Source: Halobacteriovorax vibrionivorans (GTDB lineage Bacteria; Bdellovibrionota; Bacteriovoracia; Bacteriovoracales; Bacteriovoracaceae). From it: 64,000 bases of DNA. Within the stretch, counting starts at the first letter, position 1. Every line of letters starts with the position of its first letter. The position numbers and the translations under genes were made by a program. The notes under the pieces are model-generated. The model was not told where the DNA came from, searched no databases, and was given only the letters and a program-made list of their open reading frames with translations. This document shows positions 34,534 through 43,528 of the stretch, piece after piece. The stretch lies in the NCBI RefSeq assembly GCF_003346865.1, contig NZ_QDKL01000002.1, forward strand, positions 248,001-312,000. Direction: 5' to 3'.

Positions 34534-34851
34534 TTATGAAAATGAATGGTATGGTGGGCTTAATCCGGAGTGACCTCCAAGATGTCTTTGAAGGAAGTGT
34601 GTTTGTGAAAACTCATTAACAATAAATATGTCTATGAATACTAATTGAAGGTTATAGTTACTAATAAATTGAGGATGATCAAAATCGACCTCTTCTTCAC
34701 TTAACTCAGCTTCCTCAACAGATAGATCTAGGGAAATTGAACTATTAGTCTTAGTGAAATTAGAATGGTCTTTATGTAGGCCTGCTGAATTGTGACAAAT
34801 GGCCCCAAATAAGAAAAGCGATAATAGAAGATAGAGTGATCTAATTTTCAA
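34534..34851 (-). CDS. Small exported protein, TTG start
   Basis: A 105-residue protein with a signal-like N-terminus (KIRSLYLLLSLFLFGAICHNSA), an acidic middle (SVEEAELSEEEVDFDHP) and a His/Gly-containing C-terminus (RHLGGHSGLSPPYHSFS). The start codon appears to be TTG, with GAGGAC eight bases upstream, and it overlaps the upstream lipoprotein gene by 11 bases, consistent with coupled translation. No family is recognised. Confidence 0.6.
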   Translation of the reverse strand: MKIRSLYLLLSLFLFGAICHNSAGLHKDHSNFTKTNSSISLDLSVEEAELSEEEVDFDHPQFISNYNLQLVFIDIFIVNEFSQTHFLQRHLGGHSGLSPPYHSFS

Positions 34852-35401
34852 AACGCCACAGTCCTCTTACATTTGATACACCTGAAACTCTCCACTTATC
34901 TTTCTTGCGTAAAGTGAAAGTAAGCTCAACTGGCTCAAGAGTATATGCACCCTCTTTGATATTCTTCAAAATTGTAGCATTGGCCTGAGCTCTTTTCGAA
35001 ATAAGAGGTGGCCTTGTAAGGCTTAATAAAGCAATTTGCATATCAAATTTATTATCAAAGTCAGGAACCATGACTATGGCCTTAACTGTAGCACTTCTTC
35101 CCTCTTCATTAACTTCCACAACCTTGAATGAGAGAAGTCCTTGAATTGACTCCAGTACCTCTTTCTTTGTCTTCTTAATATTCTTTTCCCAAGTAACGAC
35201 ATCTTTTACAAAGCCACGATAGTCCGCAATTTGTTGCTGAGAACCAAAGCCAGGATCATAGTAACTAAATGTCTCTTCAAAATTAACTAAGAAAGTCTCA
35301 CGAATGACTGTTTCAATAGTTTCTTTTGAACTTGGTTTAGAGCAACTCATAAGAGAGATAGTTAAGCCTAGAAACAATAAATGGATAAAAGCCTTATTCA
35401 T
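34841..35401 (-). CDS. Probable lipoprotein of unknown function
   Basis: A 186-residue lipoprotein: hydrophobic leader with lipobox LMSC at residue 20, then an alpha/beta domain (TIETVIRETFLVNFEETFSYYDPGFGS..., TVKAIVMVPDFDNKF..., LEPVELTFTLRKKDKWRVSGVSNVRGLW) that resembles a SnoaL/NTF2-like fold by the strand pattern only. The start at 35401 is set by TATAAT exactly six bases upstream; the in-frame ATG five codons earlier would overlap that hexamer. The small exported protein is downstream in the same unit. Confidence 0.75.
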   Translation of the reverse strand: MNKAFIHLLFLGLTISLMSCSKPSSKETIETVIRETFLVNFEETFSYYDPGFGSQQQIADYRGFVKDVVTWEKNIKKTKKEVLESIQGLLSFKVVEVNEEGRSATVKAIVMVPDFDNKFDMQIALLSLTRPPLISKRAQANATILKNIKEGAYTLEPVELTFTLRKKDKWRVSGVSNVRGLWRFEN

Positions 35402-35407
35402 TGCTCC

Positions 35408-35413
35408 ATTATA
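35408..35413 (-). promoter_or_regulatory. Consensus -10 of the lipoprotein gene, predicted leaderless
   Basis: Perfect TATAAT on the minus strand with GGAGCA between it and the ATG. The GGAG lies only two bases before the ATG, too close for a good Shine-Dalgarno site. Confidence 0.55.
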
Positions 35414-35441
35414 CATGAGATATAAGTAAAATCGTTAGTTT

Positions 35442-35741
35442 TTATAAGTATTCTTTCTTTAAAAATTCAACATACTTAGAAAAAACAATATACCAAACCT
35501 TTATCCCCTGATTATCTCTTTCAACAACAGCATCCTTAATCTTATGCACAATTTGATCCATCTGAGTAAAACCATAAGATCTGGCCGAGCCTAGGATCGT
35601 GTGACATATCTGCCTCATGCTAACGTAGTCATTCACTCCGTAAGCAAAGGTCAATTTTTCAAAATCACTAATTGTATACTTTACGAAATCAGGAAGTAAT
35701 CCAACAAGTTCATAATCTGTTTTTGCTCTTTCAAACTTCAC
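35442..35741 (-). CDS. Hpt phosphotransfer protein (first copy)
   Basis: A 99-residue helical protein. The phosphorylated histidine motif is ICHTILGSARSYGF, matching the Hpt pattern HxxxGxxxxxG, but with Leu where the common Lys precedes the Gly. It would relay phosphate between REC domains. The second copy at 37102-37404 shares the same motif (CHTILGTAISYGF), so the two are paralogues. The start is GTG with TGGAG upstream. It follows its REC partner by 23 bases. Confidence 0.8.
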   Translation of the reverse strand: MKFERAKTDYELVGLLPDFVKYTISDFEKLTFAYGVNDYVSMRQICHTILGSARSYGFTQMDQIVHKIKDAVVERDNQGIKVWYIVFSKYVEFLKKEYL

Positions 35742-35764
35742 TTTTTCTCCACTTCTTAAATTAG

Positions 35765-36226
35765 TTAAACAATATTTTGATAAGATTCTCTATATAGAAG
35801 GTTATAAACCGTCTTCTTTAAGACTGCACTGGCCACAGGTTTTTGAATAAATGCCGGAAAGTCATCACCACTATTTTCAACAAGCGAGCGGTAATTCACA
35901 TCTTGAGATATAAAGATATATGAAATATCCGCACTACTTAATGACTTAATGACTCTCTTCACACTCATTCCATTAGTATCATTAAGATTAATATCAATTA
36001 TGACCAGATCAACATCATAGGCAGTGATATAGTCAACTGCCTCGTATTCATCATTAAAAGTGATAACTTCTAACTGATAGTCTGACTCAAGAATTGGCTT
36101 TAAGTAATTTGTCATCTTTGGGCAATCATCAACTATCACGACGCGTTTTTGATAAGACCTAATCTTTGTCTTATTGTGATCCTGCAGCTTCTTTGCCCTT
36201 ACATCAAATGTTCCATCAAGTTTCAT
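35765..36226 (-). CDS. Stand-alone REC response regulator
   Basis: A 153-residue single receiver domain with a basic N-terminal extension of about 25 residues. The acidic pocket is VVIVDDCPK, the phospho-acceptor Asp is in LVIIDINLNDTNG, the switch Ser in YIFISQD, and the conserved Lys in IQKPV. With no output domain it should pass phosphate to the adjacent Hpt protein or act by binding. The start has AAGGA upstream. It is divergent from the OmpR-type regulator across 192 bases. Confidence 0.85.
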   Translation of the reverse strand: MKLDGTFDVRAKKLQDHNKTKIRSYQKRVVIVDDCPKMTNYLKPILESDYQLEVITFNDEYEAVDYITAYDVDLVIIDINLNDTNGMSVKRVIKSLSSADISYIFISQDVNYRSLVENSGDDFPAFIQKPVASAVLKKTVYNLLYRESYQNIV

Positions 36227-36418
36227 AGAAATCCTTCCTTTAGTTCATTTCTTTTGACATAATATAAAGAAGTTGTGGGCCAGTTATCGCCAAGATTTCG
36301 AGAAGCCATAACAATTCAATAATTACGGCAACTTAAGTCAGTATTGTTTCTGTTTTTCAATTTGAGATTAGGAAAATTATGCTGCTTCGAATGAGCAATA
36401 ACTACTAAGAAGAGAAGA

Positions 36419-37099
36419 ATGAAGAACTACTTACTGATTGAAGACGATATTAGAATCCATAATCTCATTAAGGTTTATTTAAATAGTGATGAAAAGCTTC
36501 ACTGTTATCAGGGCACCAAAGATATTCACAAGGTCCTAGAGCAAGTTAAAGTTGATATTGCTCTAATTGATATCCAGCTGGAAGATGAAGATGGACTTGC
36601 ATTCTTTATGGAGAAGCGTGAGATCTTTGATAAGAATAATATCCCTGTCTTTATCCTTAGCCAAAATAAGGATCTTGTCACAAAGCTTAAGGCCTTTCAA
36701 TTTGGAGTTGATGATTATATTGAAAAACCATTTGAGCCACTTGAACTATTTGCAAGAATTCGAAGAAAGGTTTCAAAGAATCAAAATAACTCACAAGACT
36801 TATCAATTGGAGACCTAACATTTAATGTTCTTAATCGAACGCTCTTTCTTGATGGACACGACGGTATTGAAGAAATTAAATTATCAACAATTGAATATAG
36901 TTTAATTCTCTATTTTGCCATGTCACCAAATATCGTTCTATCGAGGGAAACTCTCTTAAATGAAGTATGGGCAGATAAAGAAAATGTTACTGACCGTACC
37001 ATCGATCATCATATTAGTAATTTACGAAAGAAGGTAAAGTCTAATAAGTATCATATTAAGACTCACTTTGGCCTTGGGTACTCATTCGCCCAATACTAG
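36419..37099 (+). CDS. OmpR family response regulator
   Basis: A 226-residue regulator: REC domain (LIEDD pocket, IALIDIQLEDEDG phospho-acceptor, FILSQN switch Ser, EKPFEPLEL Lys) and a C-terminal winged helix (LSTIEYSLILYFAMSPNIVLSRETLLNEVW...RTIDHHISNLRKKV...HFGLGYSF). It is the only DNA-binding output in the surrounding phosphorelay island, so it is the likely end point of the relay. Starts behind AGAAG; it lies between the two REC-Hpt pairs and runs opposite to them. Confidence 0.92.
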   Translation: MKNYLLIEDDIRIHNLIKVYLNSDEKLHCYQGTKDIHKVLEQVKVDIALIDIQLEDEDGLAFFMEKREIFDKNNIPVFILSQNKDLVTKLKAFQFGVDDYIEKPFEPLELFARIRRKVSKNQNNSQDLSIGDLTFNVLNRTLFLDGHDGIEEIKLSTIEYSLILYFAMSPNIVLSRETLLNEVWADKENVTDRTIDHHISNLRKKVKSNKYHIKTHFGLGYSFAQY

Positions 37100-37101
37100 T
37101 C

Positions 37102-37404
37102 TTAGTACTTTAATTTAGTAGAGATGAACTCAATGTATTTTTTAAATACTTCATTCTGTTCTTGAATTTTATCAAGCTCACCTTCATCAACTAGATTCTT
37201 GATATTTCTAACTATCTCATCAAGTTCTTCAAAGCCATAAGAAATAGCTGTTCCAAGAATAGTATGACAAACATGCTTCATGGCCTCCACATCCTTATCA
37301 CCATAGGCCAATTGAAATTTTTCAAAGTCTACTTGAGTATTGTCTATAAATGCCGGAATAATCTCTTTTAAATCTTCATCAATATTTGGTTGCTTAAATT
37401 CCAT
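37102..37404 (-). CDS. Hpt phosphotransfer protein (second copy)
   Basis: A 100-residue helical Hpt protein with phospho-His in VCHTILGTAISYGF; the Lys normally before the Gly is again Leu. The acidic N-terminus (PNIDEDLKEIIPAFIDNTQVDFEKFQLAYG) aligns with the first copy, confirming duplication. It starts one base after the REC stop codon and lies downstream of the hybrid kinase in the same operon. Confidence 0.82.
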   Translation of the reverse strand: MEFKQPNIDEDLKEIIPAFIDNTQVDFEKFQLAYGDKDVEAMKHVCHTILGTAISYGFEELDEIVRNIKNLVDEGELDKIQEQNEVFKKYIEFISTKLKY

Positions 37405-37405
37405 A

Positions 37406-37792
37406 CTACACTTCGCTTCTCTTTAAAATTTTAGATACTTTCTTTAATAATAAATCTTTTTCAACTGGTTTTACAATATAATCGTTAACACCTAGGTCAA
37501 TAACAGTTTTTGCAATCATATAGTCTTGGTTGGCCGAACATATACAAACAGGGATCTTTTTCAGTTTTTTATTTTCATTTCTTAAAACTAAGAATTCTCC
37601 ACCGAACTCATTCGTCATATTTAAATCCAGAAGAACTAAGTCAGGAGAATAGGTATCAAGAACTTCATAAGTCTCTTTTAAGCTTTCACATGACTCAACA
37701 ATTAAATCAAGCTCTTCAAGGTATAGCTTCATTAAACGAATAAAACGTTCATCATCATCAACAACAAGCACCATTTTGCCACTAAATTTCAT
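37406..37792 (-). CDS. Stand-alone REC response regulator (CheY-like)
   Basis: A 128-residue receiver domain. Pocket residues VLVVDDD, phospho-acceptor in LVLLDLNMTNEFGG, switch Ser in CICSAN, and Lys in IVKPV. Its ATG overlaps the hybrid kinase stop codon (TAATG), so the two proteins are made together. It is followed at once by the Hpt gene, giving the order kinase-REC-Hpt. Confidence 0.88.
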   Translation of the reverse strand: MKFSGKMVLVVDDDERFIRLMKLYLEELDLIVESCESLKETYEVLDTYSPDLVLLDLNMTNEFGGEFLVLRNENKKLKKIPVCICSANQDYMIAKTVIDLGVNDYIVKPVEKDLLLKKVSKILKRSEV

Positions 37793-40377
37793 TATAATTT
37801 TCCATTTTTATTTAATATTTTATCTATTGCTTCTAGAACACTGTTCTTTTTCACTGGCTTTGTTAGATATTCATCACAACCAATTTCAAAGCAACGATCC
37901 ATATCCTCTTTAAGAGCAAAAGCAGTGAGAGCAATAATTGGAGTTCTTACTCTTTTCTTATCTTCTTCTAGTTGCCTTATCTTCTTAATCGCCTCAAATC
38001 CATCTAGAACAGGCATTTGAAGGTCCATAAAAATAAGATCAAAATCAGCTTCATACTTAAATAAGTAAAAGGCTTCCTGACCATTTTCTGCTTCAACAAT
38101 GTCAAAGTTTTCATTTTTCAAGTAGACGTTAATTAAATTTCGATTATTAATAGCATCATCAACAAGAAGAATCTTAAGCTTCTTAGTCTTCTCTAACTTC
38201 GTTGGTAATTCATCTTCTTTTTTATGCTTACTAGACTGCTGCGGGCCTATGCTCCCCTTTTTCAAATTCAATGTAATTTGAAATTGACTTCCAATTCCAA
38301 CCTTACTTGAAACATGGATAGCTCCCCCCATCAGTTCAACTAACTCTTTTGTAATAGCAAGTCCTAACCCAGTTCCACCATGTTGGTGAGTCGTTGACTT
38401 TTCACCTTGATCAAAGGCATTAAAGATACTCTCACTAACTTCATCTGGTATTCCAATACCACTATCAGTAACTGAAAAATGAATATTACCAGGAAGATCA
38501 GATGAGTTTTCTTTAATTACAACTCGTACACTTCCTTCTTGTGTGAACTTAATAGCATTTCCTATTAAATTAATTAGCACCTGAGTAATACGAGTCGAGT
38601 CTCCAATAAAATATTCTTCAACTCCATCTTCAATATTATAGGAAAGCTCTAACCCCTTCTCCTTAGCTGGCCAAGCAAAGATATCCATAACTCCTTCTAA
38701 GAGTTCCACTAGACTGAAATTTCTATCGTCGATGGAAATAGCAGAAGCTTCAATTTTAGAAATATCTAAAATATCATTTACAAGATTCAATAAGACTTCA
38801 CTTGAGCTTCTAAGAGTACTTGCATATTGAATATACTCAGCAGGAAGAGGTGAATTAGCAAGAAGATCAGCATAACCAACGATGGAATTGAGTGGAGTTC
38901 GAATTTCATGACTCATATTTGCAAGGAATAAGGACTTTGCCTTTGAGGCCTCTTGAGCATCCTTAGTTGCCTCTCTTAGGCTTCTTTCATATTCAACCTG
39001 CTTAGTCATATCCAAGTTTACGCCAATATGACCGGCCGTACTTCCACCGCGATTTCGAAGAGGTGTTGCAATAGTTTTTGTGCGAGTCACCTCGCCAGTT
39101 TCCACATTGCAAAAATCAATATTGAGGTAAAATTCCTCTTCATTTAGAGCAGCTTCTGCCCATTTCTTAGCGACCTCCTCTCTTTGGTTAGAGTCAATGG
39201 CCTGAACCCAACCTTCTCCGAGAGCTTCTTCTTTATTCATACCTGCATAATCGAGCCAACGTTTATTTTGATACTTGGCGAGACCATCTGCACTTGTTAG
39301 AAATACACCTACCGGTAAAAGTTCCGCGAGTGTTTGAAACCTATTAAAACTATTTTGTAATTCTTCGAAAGCTTCCTGTTTTTCTTCAACAGCTTGCCAA
39401 GTCTCTATTTTCTTAGCAATAAGCTGAGAAAGAATTTCGACAAACTTAACCTCTTCTTTTGAAAAGCCACTTTTTCTAATGATTCTTGAAGAATAGTTTA
39501 AAGTTCCAAAGACTTTACCCTTAACGATAATTGGTGCACCGATATAGGATTCAAGCTTCATGTTTACATAAACAGGATGAGAACACATCTTAGGATGCAT
39601 ATCAACGTTTGAGAAAACAACTGTCTCTTTTCGAGATAGAACCTCAGCACAGTATGTGTTTTCAACTTCAGCTTCAAATCCAACGGTAATTTGCTCGTCA
39701 GGTCCGGTTACTTCAATAACTTTATATATTCCATCTTGAATATGGCTAATAATTCCATATTCGAGATCAAGAACAGCTGTACCTTTTTCTAAAAATTTTT
39801 GAAAATGATCAAAAGGATTTCCACGAACTCCAACATTAAGACTCTGGATTTCCTCCATCATAATTGAAAACTTATTACTGATAGTTAATTCGCTACTCAT
39901 TTCAATATATTGAGAAATACCTTTTACTAAATTAGAAGCCAGTCGTACTTCATTCTCAGTAAGCTTTCTTGGTTCTTTGTCATAGAGAGATAACGCTCCA
40001 AGGACATACTTACCTTTAACGATCAAGGGAAAGCCAGCATAAAAACGATAATTTTCATTATCTATTCTTTGTGCCTTCATTGAAAACCTTTCATCGTTTT
40101 CTATATCTTCAATAATAAGGGGATCAAATCCCTTTGCTGTATTTAGAAAAAGAGAGTCGGAAACCTTTAGTTTTTTTGAATTGACGCCAAACGAAGACGT
40201 GATAATTTGATCACGTGTATTATCAATAGAGATAAAGCCAATTGGACATTTGACAAGTATCGCTACTGTTTCCAGGATACTGTCAAATGTCTCAATAATA
40301 GGCTCATTAAATATTTTTAGAGAGTTAAAAAGGTCAACCCTCTTTTCTTTAAATTCAGTTAAATTGGTCTTACTCAT
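37792..40377 (-). CDS. Hybrid sensor histidine kinase (GAF-GAF-PAS-HK-REC)
   Basis: An 861-residue soluble hybrid kinase with no membrane segments. Order: GAF domain 1 (about 25-160), GAF domain 2 (about 185-330), PAS (about 345-465), HisKA with phospho-His490 (NMSHEIRTPLN), HATPase (LINLIGNAIKFT; DSGIGIP; GGTGLGLAI), and a C-terminal REC from about 734 (LLVDDAIN; Asp785 in FMDLQMPVLDG; TKPV). The REC domain implies a multistep relay, which the two adjacent Hpt proteins could complete. The GAF domains would sense a cytoplasmic cue. It starts behind GAGAAA. Confidence 0.94.
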   Translation of the reverse strand: MSKTNLTEFKEKRVDLFNSLKIFNEPIIETFDSILETVAILVKCPIGFISIDNTRDQIITSSFGVNSKKLKVSDSLFLNTAKGFDPLIIEDIENDERFSMKAQRIDNENYRFYAGFPLIVKGKYVLGALSLYDKEPRKLTENEVRLASNLVKGISQYIEMSSELTISNKFSIMMEEIQSLNVGVRGNPFDHFQKFLEKGTAVLDLEYGIISHIQDGIYKVIEVTGPDEQITVGFEAEVENTYCAEVLSRKETVVFSNVDMHPKMCSHPVYVNMKLESYIGAPIIVKGKVFGTLNYSSRIIRKSGFSKEEVKFVEILSQLIAKKIETWQAVEEKQEAFEELQNSFNRFQTLAELLPVGVFLTSADGLAKYQNKRWLDYAGMNKEEALGEGWVQAIDSNQREEVAKKWAEAALNEEEFYLNIDFCNVETGEVTRTKTIATPLRNRGGSTAGHIGVNLDMTKQVEYERSLREATKDAQEASKAKSLFLANMSHEIRTPLNSIVGYADLLANSPLPAEYIQYASTLRSSSEVLLNLVNDILDISKIEASAISIDDRNFSLVELLEGVMDIFAWPAKEKGLELSYNIEDGVEEYFIGDSTRITQVLINLIGNAIKFTQEGSVRVVIKENSSDLPGNIHFSVTDSGIGIPDEVSESIFNAFDQGEKSTTHQHGGTGLGLAITKELVELMGGAIHVSSKVGIGSQFQITLNLKKGSIGPQQSSKHKKEDELPTKLEKTKKLKILLVDDAINNRNLINVYLKNENFDIVEAENGQEAFYLFKYEADFDLIFMDLQMPVLDGFEAIKKIRQLEEDKKRVRTPIIALTAFALKEDMDRCFEIGCDEYLTKPVKKNSVLEAIDKILNKNGKL

Positions 40378-40445
40378 TTTTTTTTCTCAATATCAAAATT
40401 CTAAGAAAATTATAACACCTTTTTTGATCTGTGCACGAGTCTTCT

Positions 40446-42353
40446 TTATTTTACGCCTTCTTTTATTTCTTCCACAACTGATGGATCAAGAAGAGTTGAC
40501 GTATCACCAAAATTATTAAAGTCATGGGCAGCAATCTTTCTAAGAATTCTTCTCATAATCTTTCCACTTCGAGTTTTTGGAAGACCTGAAACGATTTGAA
40601 TCTTATCAGGACGAGCAACGGCACCAATTTCTTTTATAATTGTGTCGTTGATATGCTTTGTAACTTCTGCCTCATCTTTTAAATCAGTCACAACATAAGC
40701 ATAGATCCCCTCACCTTTTACATCGTGCGGGTAACCAACAACGGCACTTTCAGCGATGGCCGTATTCTTACCGATAGCATTTTCAATCTCGGCCGTTCCA
40801 AAACGGTGACCAGACACATTGATAACATCATCCACGCGTCCTGTGATTCGCATATAACCTTCGATATCGCGTTTGGCACCATCACCAGAGAAATAATAAC
40901 CCTTATAAGTTCTAAGATAGGCATTCATGAAACGCTCATGATTCTTATAAACAGTTCTAAGCATTCCTGGCCATGGGTGCTTAATACATAGCTTTCCTTC
41001 GGCCATTGTTTCACCAATCTCACGGCCATCATCATCAACTAGAACAGGAATAATTCCAGGAAGAGGAAGTGTTGCTTTACAAGGCTTTGTCTTTGTCAGC
41101 CCTGCCAGTGGAGAAATAAGAATCCCACCTGTTTCAGTTTGCCACCAAGTATCTACAATTGGACATTTCTTCTTTCCAATATGCTCATTATACCAATGCC
41201 AAGCTTCAGCATTAATAGGTTCACCAACAGAGCCTAGAACCTTTAAAGTTGAAAGGTCGTATTTAGCAGGAACATCGTCTCCACACGCCATTAAAGCACG
41301 AACCGCAGTTGGCGCAGTATAAAAATGTGTTACCTTATTCTTTTCAACGATATCCCAAAAGCGTCCCGCATCTGGATAAGTTGGTACACCTTCAAACATC
41401 ATTGTTGTGGCGCCATTTAAAAGTGGCCCATAAGTGATGTAAGTGTGGCCAGTGATCCAACCAATATCTGCTGTACACCAGTACATATCTTTACTCGATT
41501 CTCCTGGGTCTACTTGAAAGACATTGGCAAAAGTATAAGCGGCCCAAACCATATAACCAGCTTGCGTATGAACAACACCCTTAGGCGTTCCAGTTGAACC
41601 AGAAGTATAGAGAATAAATAATGGATCTTCTGCATCTAGTTGAGGAGCTGTGTGCTTATCGGAAGCTTTATCAAAGAGTTCGTGCCACCAAAGATCACGC
41701 CCATCTTGCATAGTTACTTTATTATTTGCACGCTTATGTACAATTACATTCTTAACACAAGAGCAGTCTTTTTCTTTTAGGGCCTCATCGACAATAGACT
41801 TAAGTTCAGTGACTTTAGTTCCGCGAAGTCCTCCATCATTTGTGACAAGCACACTACACTCTGCATCTACAATTCTTCCGGCCAGGGCCTGAGCTGAGAA
41901 GCCACCAAAAACAACAGAGTGAATCGCACCAATTCTGGCACAAGCAAGAACTGTAAACATCAGCTCTGGGACCATAGACATATAGATACAAACACGGTCA
42001 CCTTTTTTAACACCAAGCTCTTCTAACATATTTGCCGTTTTACAAACTTGAGCGTGAAGTTCTTTATAAGTGAATTCTTGATTTTTCTCACTAGGATCAT
42101 TAGCAACATAGACCAGTGCTTTCTTATCACCTCTTGTTTCAAGATGACGATCGAGACAATTTTCAGTGATATTTAATTTGGCACCATTAAACCAACGAAT
42201 TTCCCCATCAGTAAAATCACCTAACGTAACATCTTGCCACTTTTTAGAAAATTGAAAATTCTCTGCGATCTTTCCCCAGTATTCACTCGGGTTATTCTTT
42301 GCCTGCTCATAAGCGGCTTCATATTCTTCGAAAGTTTTAAGACGAATATCCAT
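40446..42353 (-). CDS. acs: Acetyl-CoA synthetase
   Basis: A 635-residue enzyme that turns acetate, ATP and CoA into acetyl-CoA. AMP-binding family motifs: ILYTSGSTGTPKGVVHT, YWCTADIGWITGHTY, DTWWQTETGG, YYFSGDGAKRDIEGYMRITGRVDDVINVSGHR, and the regulatory acetylation motif PKTRSGKIMRR at the C-terminus (Lys target of Pat/CobB control). Length is normal. A GAGG site precedes the ATG. It fits an organism that uses amino acids and acetate from degraded biomass. Confidence 0.97.
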   Translation of the reverse strand: MDIRLKTFEEYEAAYEQAKNNPSEYWGKIAENFQFSKKWQDVTLGDFTDGEIRWFNGAKLNITENCLDRHLETRGDKKALVYVANDPSEKNQEFTYKELHAQVCKTANMLEELGVKKGDRVCIYMSMVPELMFTVLACARIGAIHSVVFGGFSAQALAGRIVDAECSVLVTNDGGLRGTKVTELKSIVDEALKEKDCSCVKNVIVHKRANNKVTMQDGRDLWWHELFDKASDKHTAPQLDAEDPLFILYTSGSTGTPKGVVHTQAGYMVWAAYTFANVFQVDPGESSKDMYWCTADIGWITGHTYITYGPLLNGATTMMFEGVPTYPDAGRFWDIVEKNKVTHFYTAPTAVRALMACGDDVPAKYDLSTLKVLGSVGEPINAEAWHWYNEHIGKKKCPIVDTWWQTETGGILISPLAGLTKTKPCKATLPLPGIIPVLVDDDGREIGETMAEGKLCIKHPWPGMLRTVYKNHERFMNAYLRTYKGYYFSGDGAKRDIEGYMRITGRVDDVINVSGHRFGTAEIENAIGKNTAIAESAVVGYPHDVKGEGIYAYVVTDLKDEAEVTKHINDTIIKEIGAVARPDKIQIVSGLPKTRSGKIMRRILRKIAAHDFNNFGDTSTLLDPSVVEEIKEGVK

Positions 42354-42416
42354 ATTCTTTACCTCATAAAATTTTAGTGATTAGAACTAAATTTTCTCGC
42401 AAAGATATGAATTCGT

Positions 42417-43448
42417 CTAGTAAACGTATGGATTCTTAACTTCTATAATCTTACTTAGTAAGGCCCTTAAATCATTCATTTGGCCGTACCAATAATTAGG
42501 CGACTCAAAGTAGCCAAAAGTATATTTAAATGACGGATCGTCCCATCGCTTCGCAATCCATGCACTAAAGTGAATGAGGCGTAGTGCACGAAGAGAAGGA
42601 ATTAATTTTAGCTGCTCATAAGGAAATGAGCGAATACTATCATATGCATCTAAAAATATATTTCGATCGATAATGGATTGTTGATCATCCCCTGGACAAA
42701 TCGGCCATACATCCTGAACGACTGGGCCCATTACCATATCATCAAAGTCAACAAAGTAAGAATCATCACCTCTTAAAATGATATTTCCTTTGTGAAAGTC
42801 ACCATGAACTCTTTGAAAGTTCATATTCTCAAAGAGAGGCTTTGATTCACGAATGATCTGATCACAAATTGTAATGAAGCTTTCTCTGATATCTGCAGGA
42901 ATATAGTCCGTAGACTTTAAGTAGTTAAGATTAGCTTCTCCGTAAGATTCAGGAGTGAGTTTTATTCGATGTTCGGCCGCCTTAAGAGCACCAACACTAT
43001 GGATACGAGCAAGTGAGCGCCCCATTATTTCAAGTTGCTCTTCATTCATTTCTTCAGGGTTTCTTCCCCCTCTCTTTTCATAAAGGCAATACAAAATCTT
43101 ATGATCAGGCATTTCAAATAGAGTTTCACCATCGATATTTAATGGTGGAATCACAGGAACTTCTGCTTCCACAAGGTCATTTAAAAAGTCGTGTTCATCT
43201 CGTATTTGTTCCTTTGTCCAACGCCCAGGACGATAGAATTTGGCCACGATAAAATTATCACTTGGTGAGTTGATCTCACTTTCAGGTCGATCAACTTCAA
43301 TTTCATAAACACGATTTTCGATACTATTTAAAGGTAAACAACGGCCAGTGGTTTTAAAGCCCACAGCGTCAATAGCATCCAAGATGGCCTCTGGATTTAA
43401 TTTGAAGAAGTATTGGGTCTCTTCACTACCCCAAACATATTTAGACAT
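42417..43448 (-). CDS. srkA: SrkA/YihE-type stress response protein kinase
   Basis: A 343-residue eukaryotic-like small-molecule/protein kinase of the RdoA/SrkA (COG2334) family. The Brenner-type catalytic motif is HGDFHKGNIILR and the metal motif is FVDFDDMVMGPVVQDVWP; the nucleotide-pocket lysine lies in FIVAKFYRPGRWT. E. coli SrkA protects stressed cells by counteracting MazEF-type toxicity. The start at 43448 is chosen because the minus-strand TATGAT lies seven bases upstream, as for other leaderless starts here; an extension eight codons upstream would cross that hexamer. Confidence 0.92.
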   Translation of the reverse strand: MSKYVWGSEETQYFFKLNPEAILDAIDAVGFKTTGRCLPLNSIENRVYEIEVDRPESEINSPSDNFIVAKFYRPGRWTKEQIRDEHDFLNDLVEAEVPVIPPLNIDGETLFEMPDHKILYCLYEKRGGRNPEEMNEEQLEIMGRSLARIHSVGALKAAEHRIKLTPESYGEANLNYLKSTDYIPADIRESFITICDQIIRESKPLFENMNFQRVHGDFHKGNIILRGDDSYFVDFDDMVMGPVVQDVWPICPGDDQQSIIDRNIFLDAYDSIRSFPYEQLKLIPSLRALRLIHFSAWIAKRWDDPSFKYTFGYFESPNYWYGQMNDLRALLSKIIEVKNPYVY

Positions 43449-43455
43449 GTAAAAA

Positions 43456-43461
43456 ATCATA
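43456..43461 (-). promoter_or_regulatory. -10 of srkA, predicted leaderless
   Basis: Minus-strand TATGAT (five of six consensus bases) followed by TTTTTAC and the ATG at 43448. No Shine-Dalgarno lies in the spacer. Confidence 0.5.
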
Positions 43462-43528
43462 CGCTTGCGCATGGCACCATGGCAATGAAAACATCGAATG
43501 TTACAAAGCCATATATTTAGGAGAGATT

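Noticed and set aside
40446..42353. An acyl-CoA ligase that could feed the polyketide synthase.
   Set aside because: All motifs and the length are those of acetyl-CoA synthetase, and the gene is 10 kb away from the cluster.
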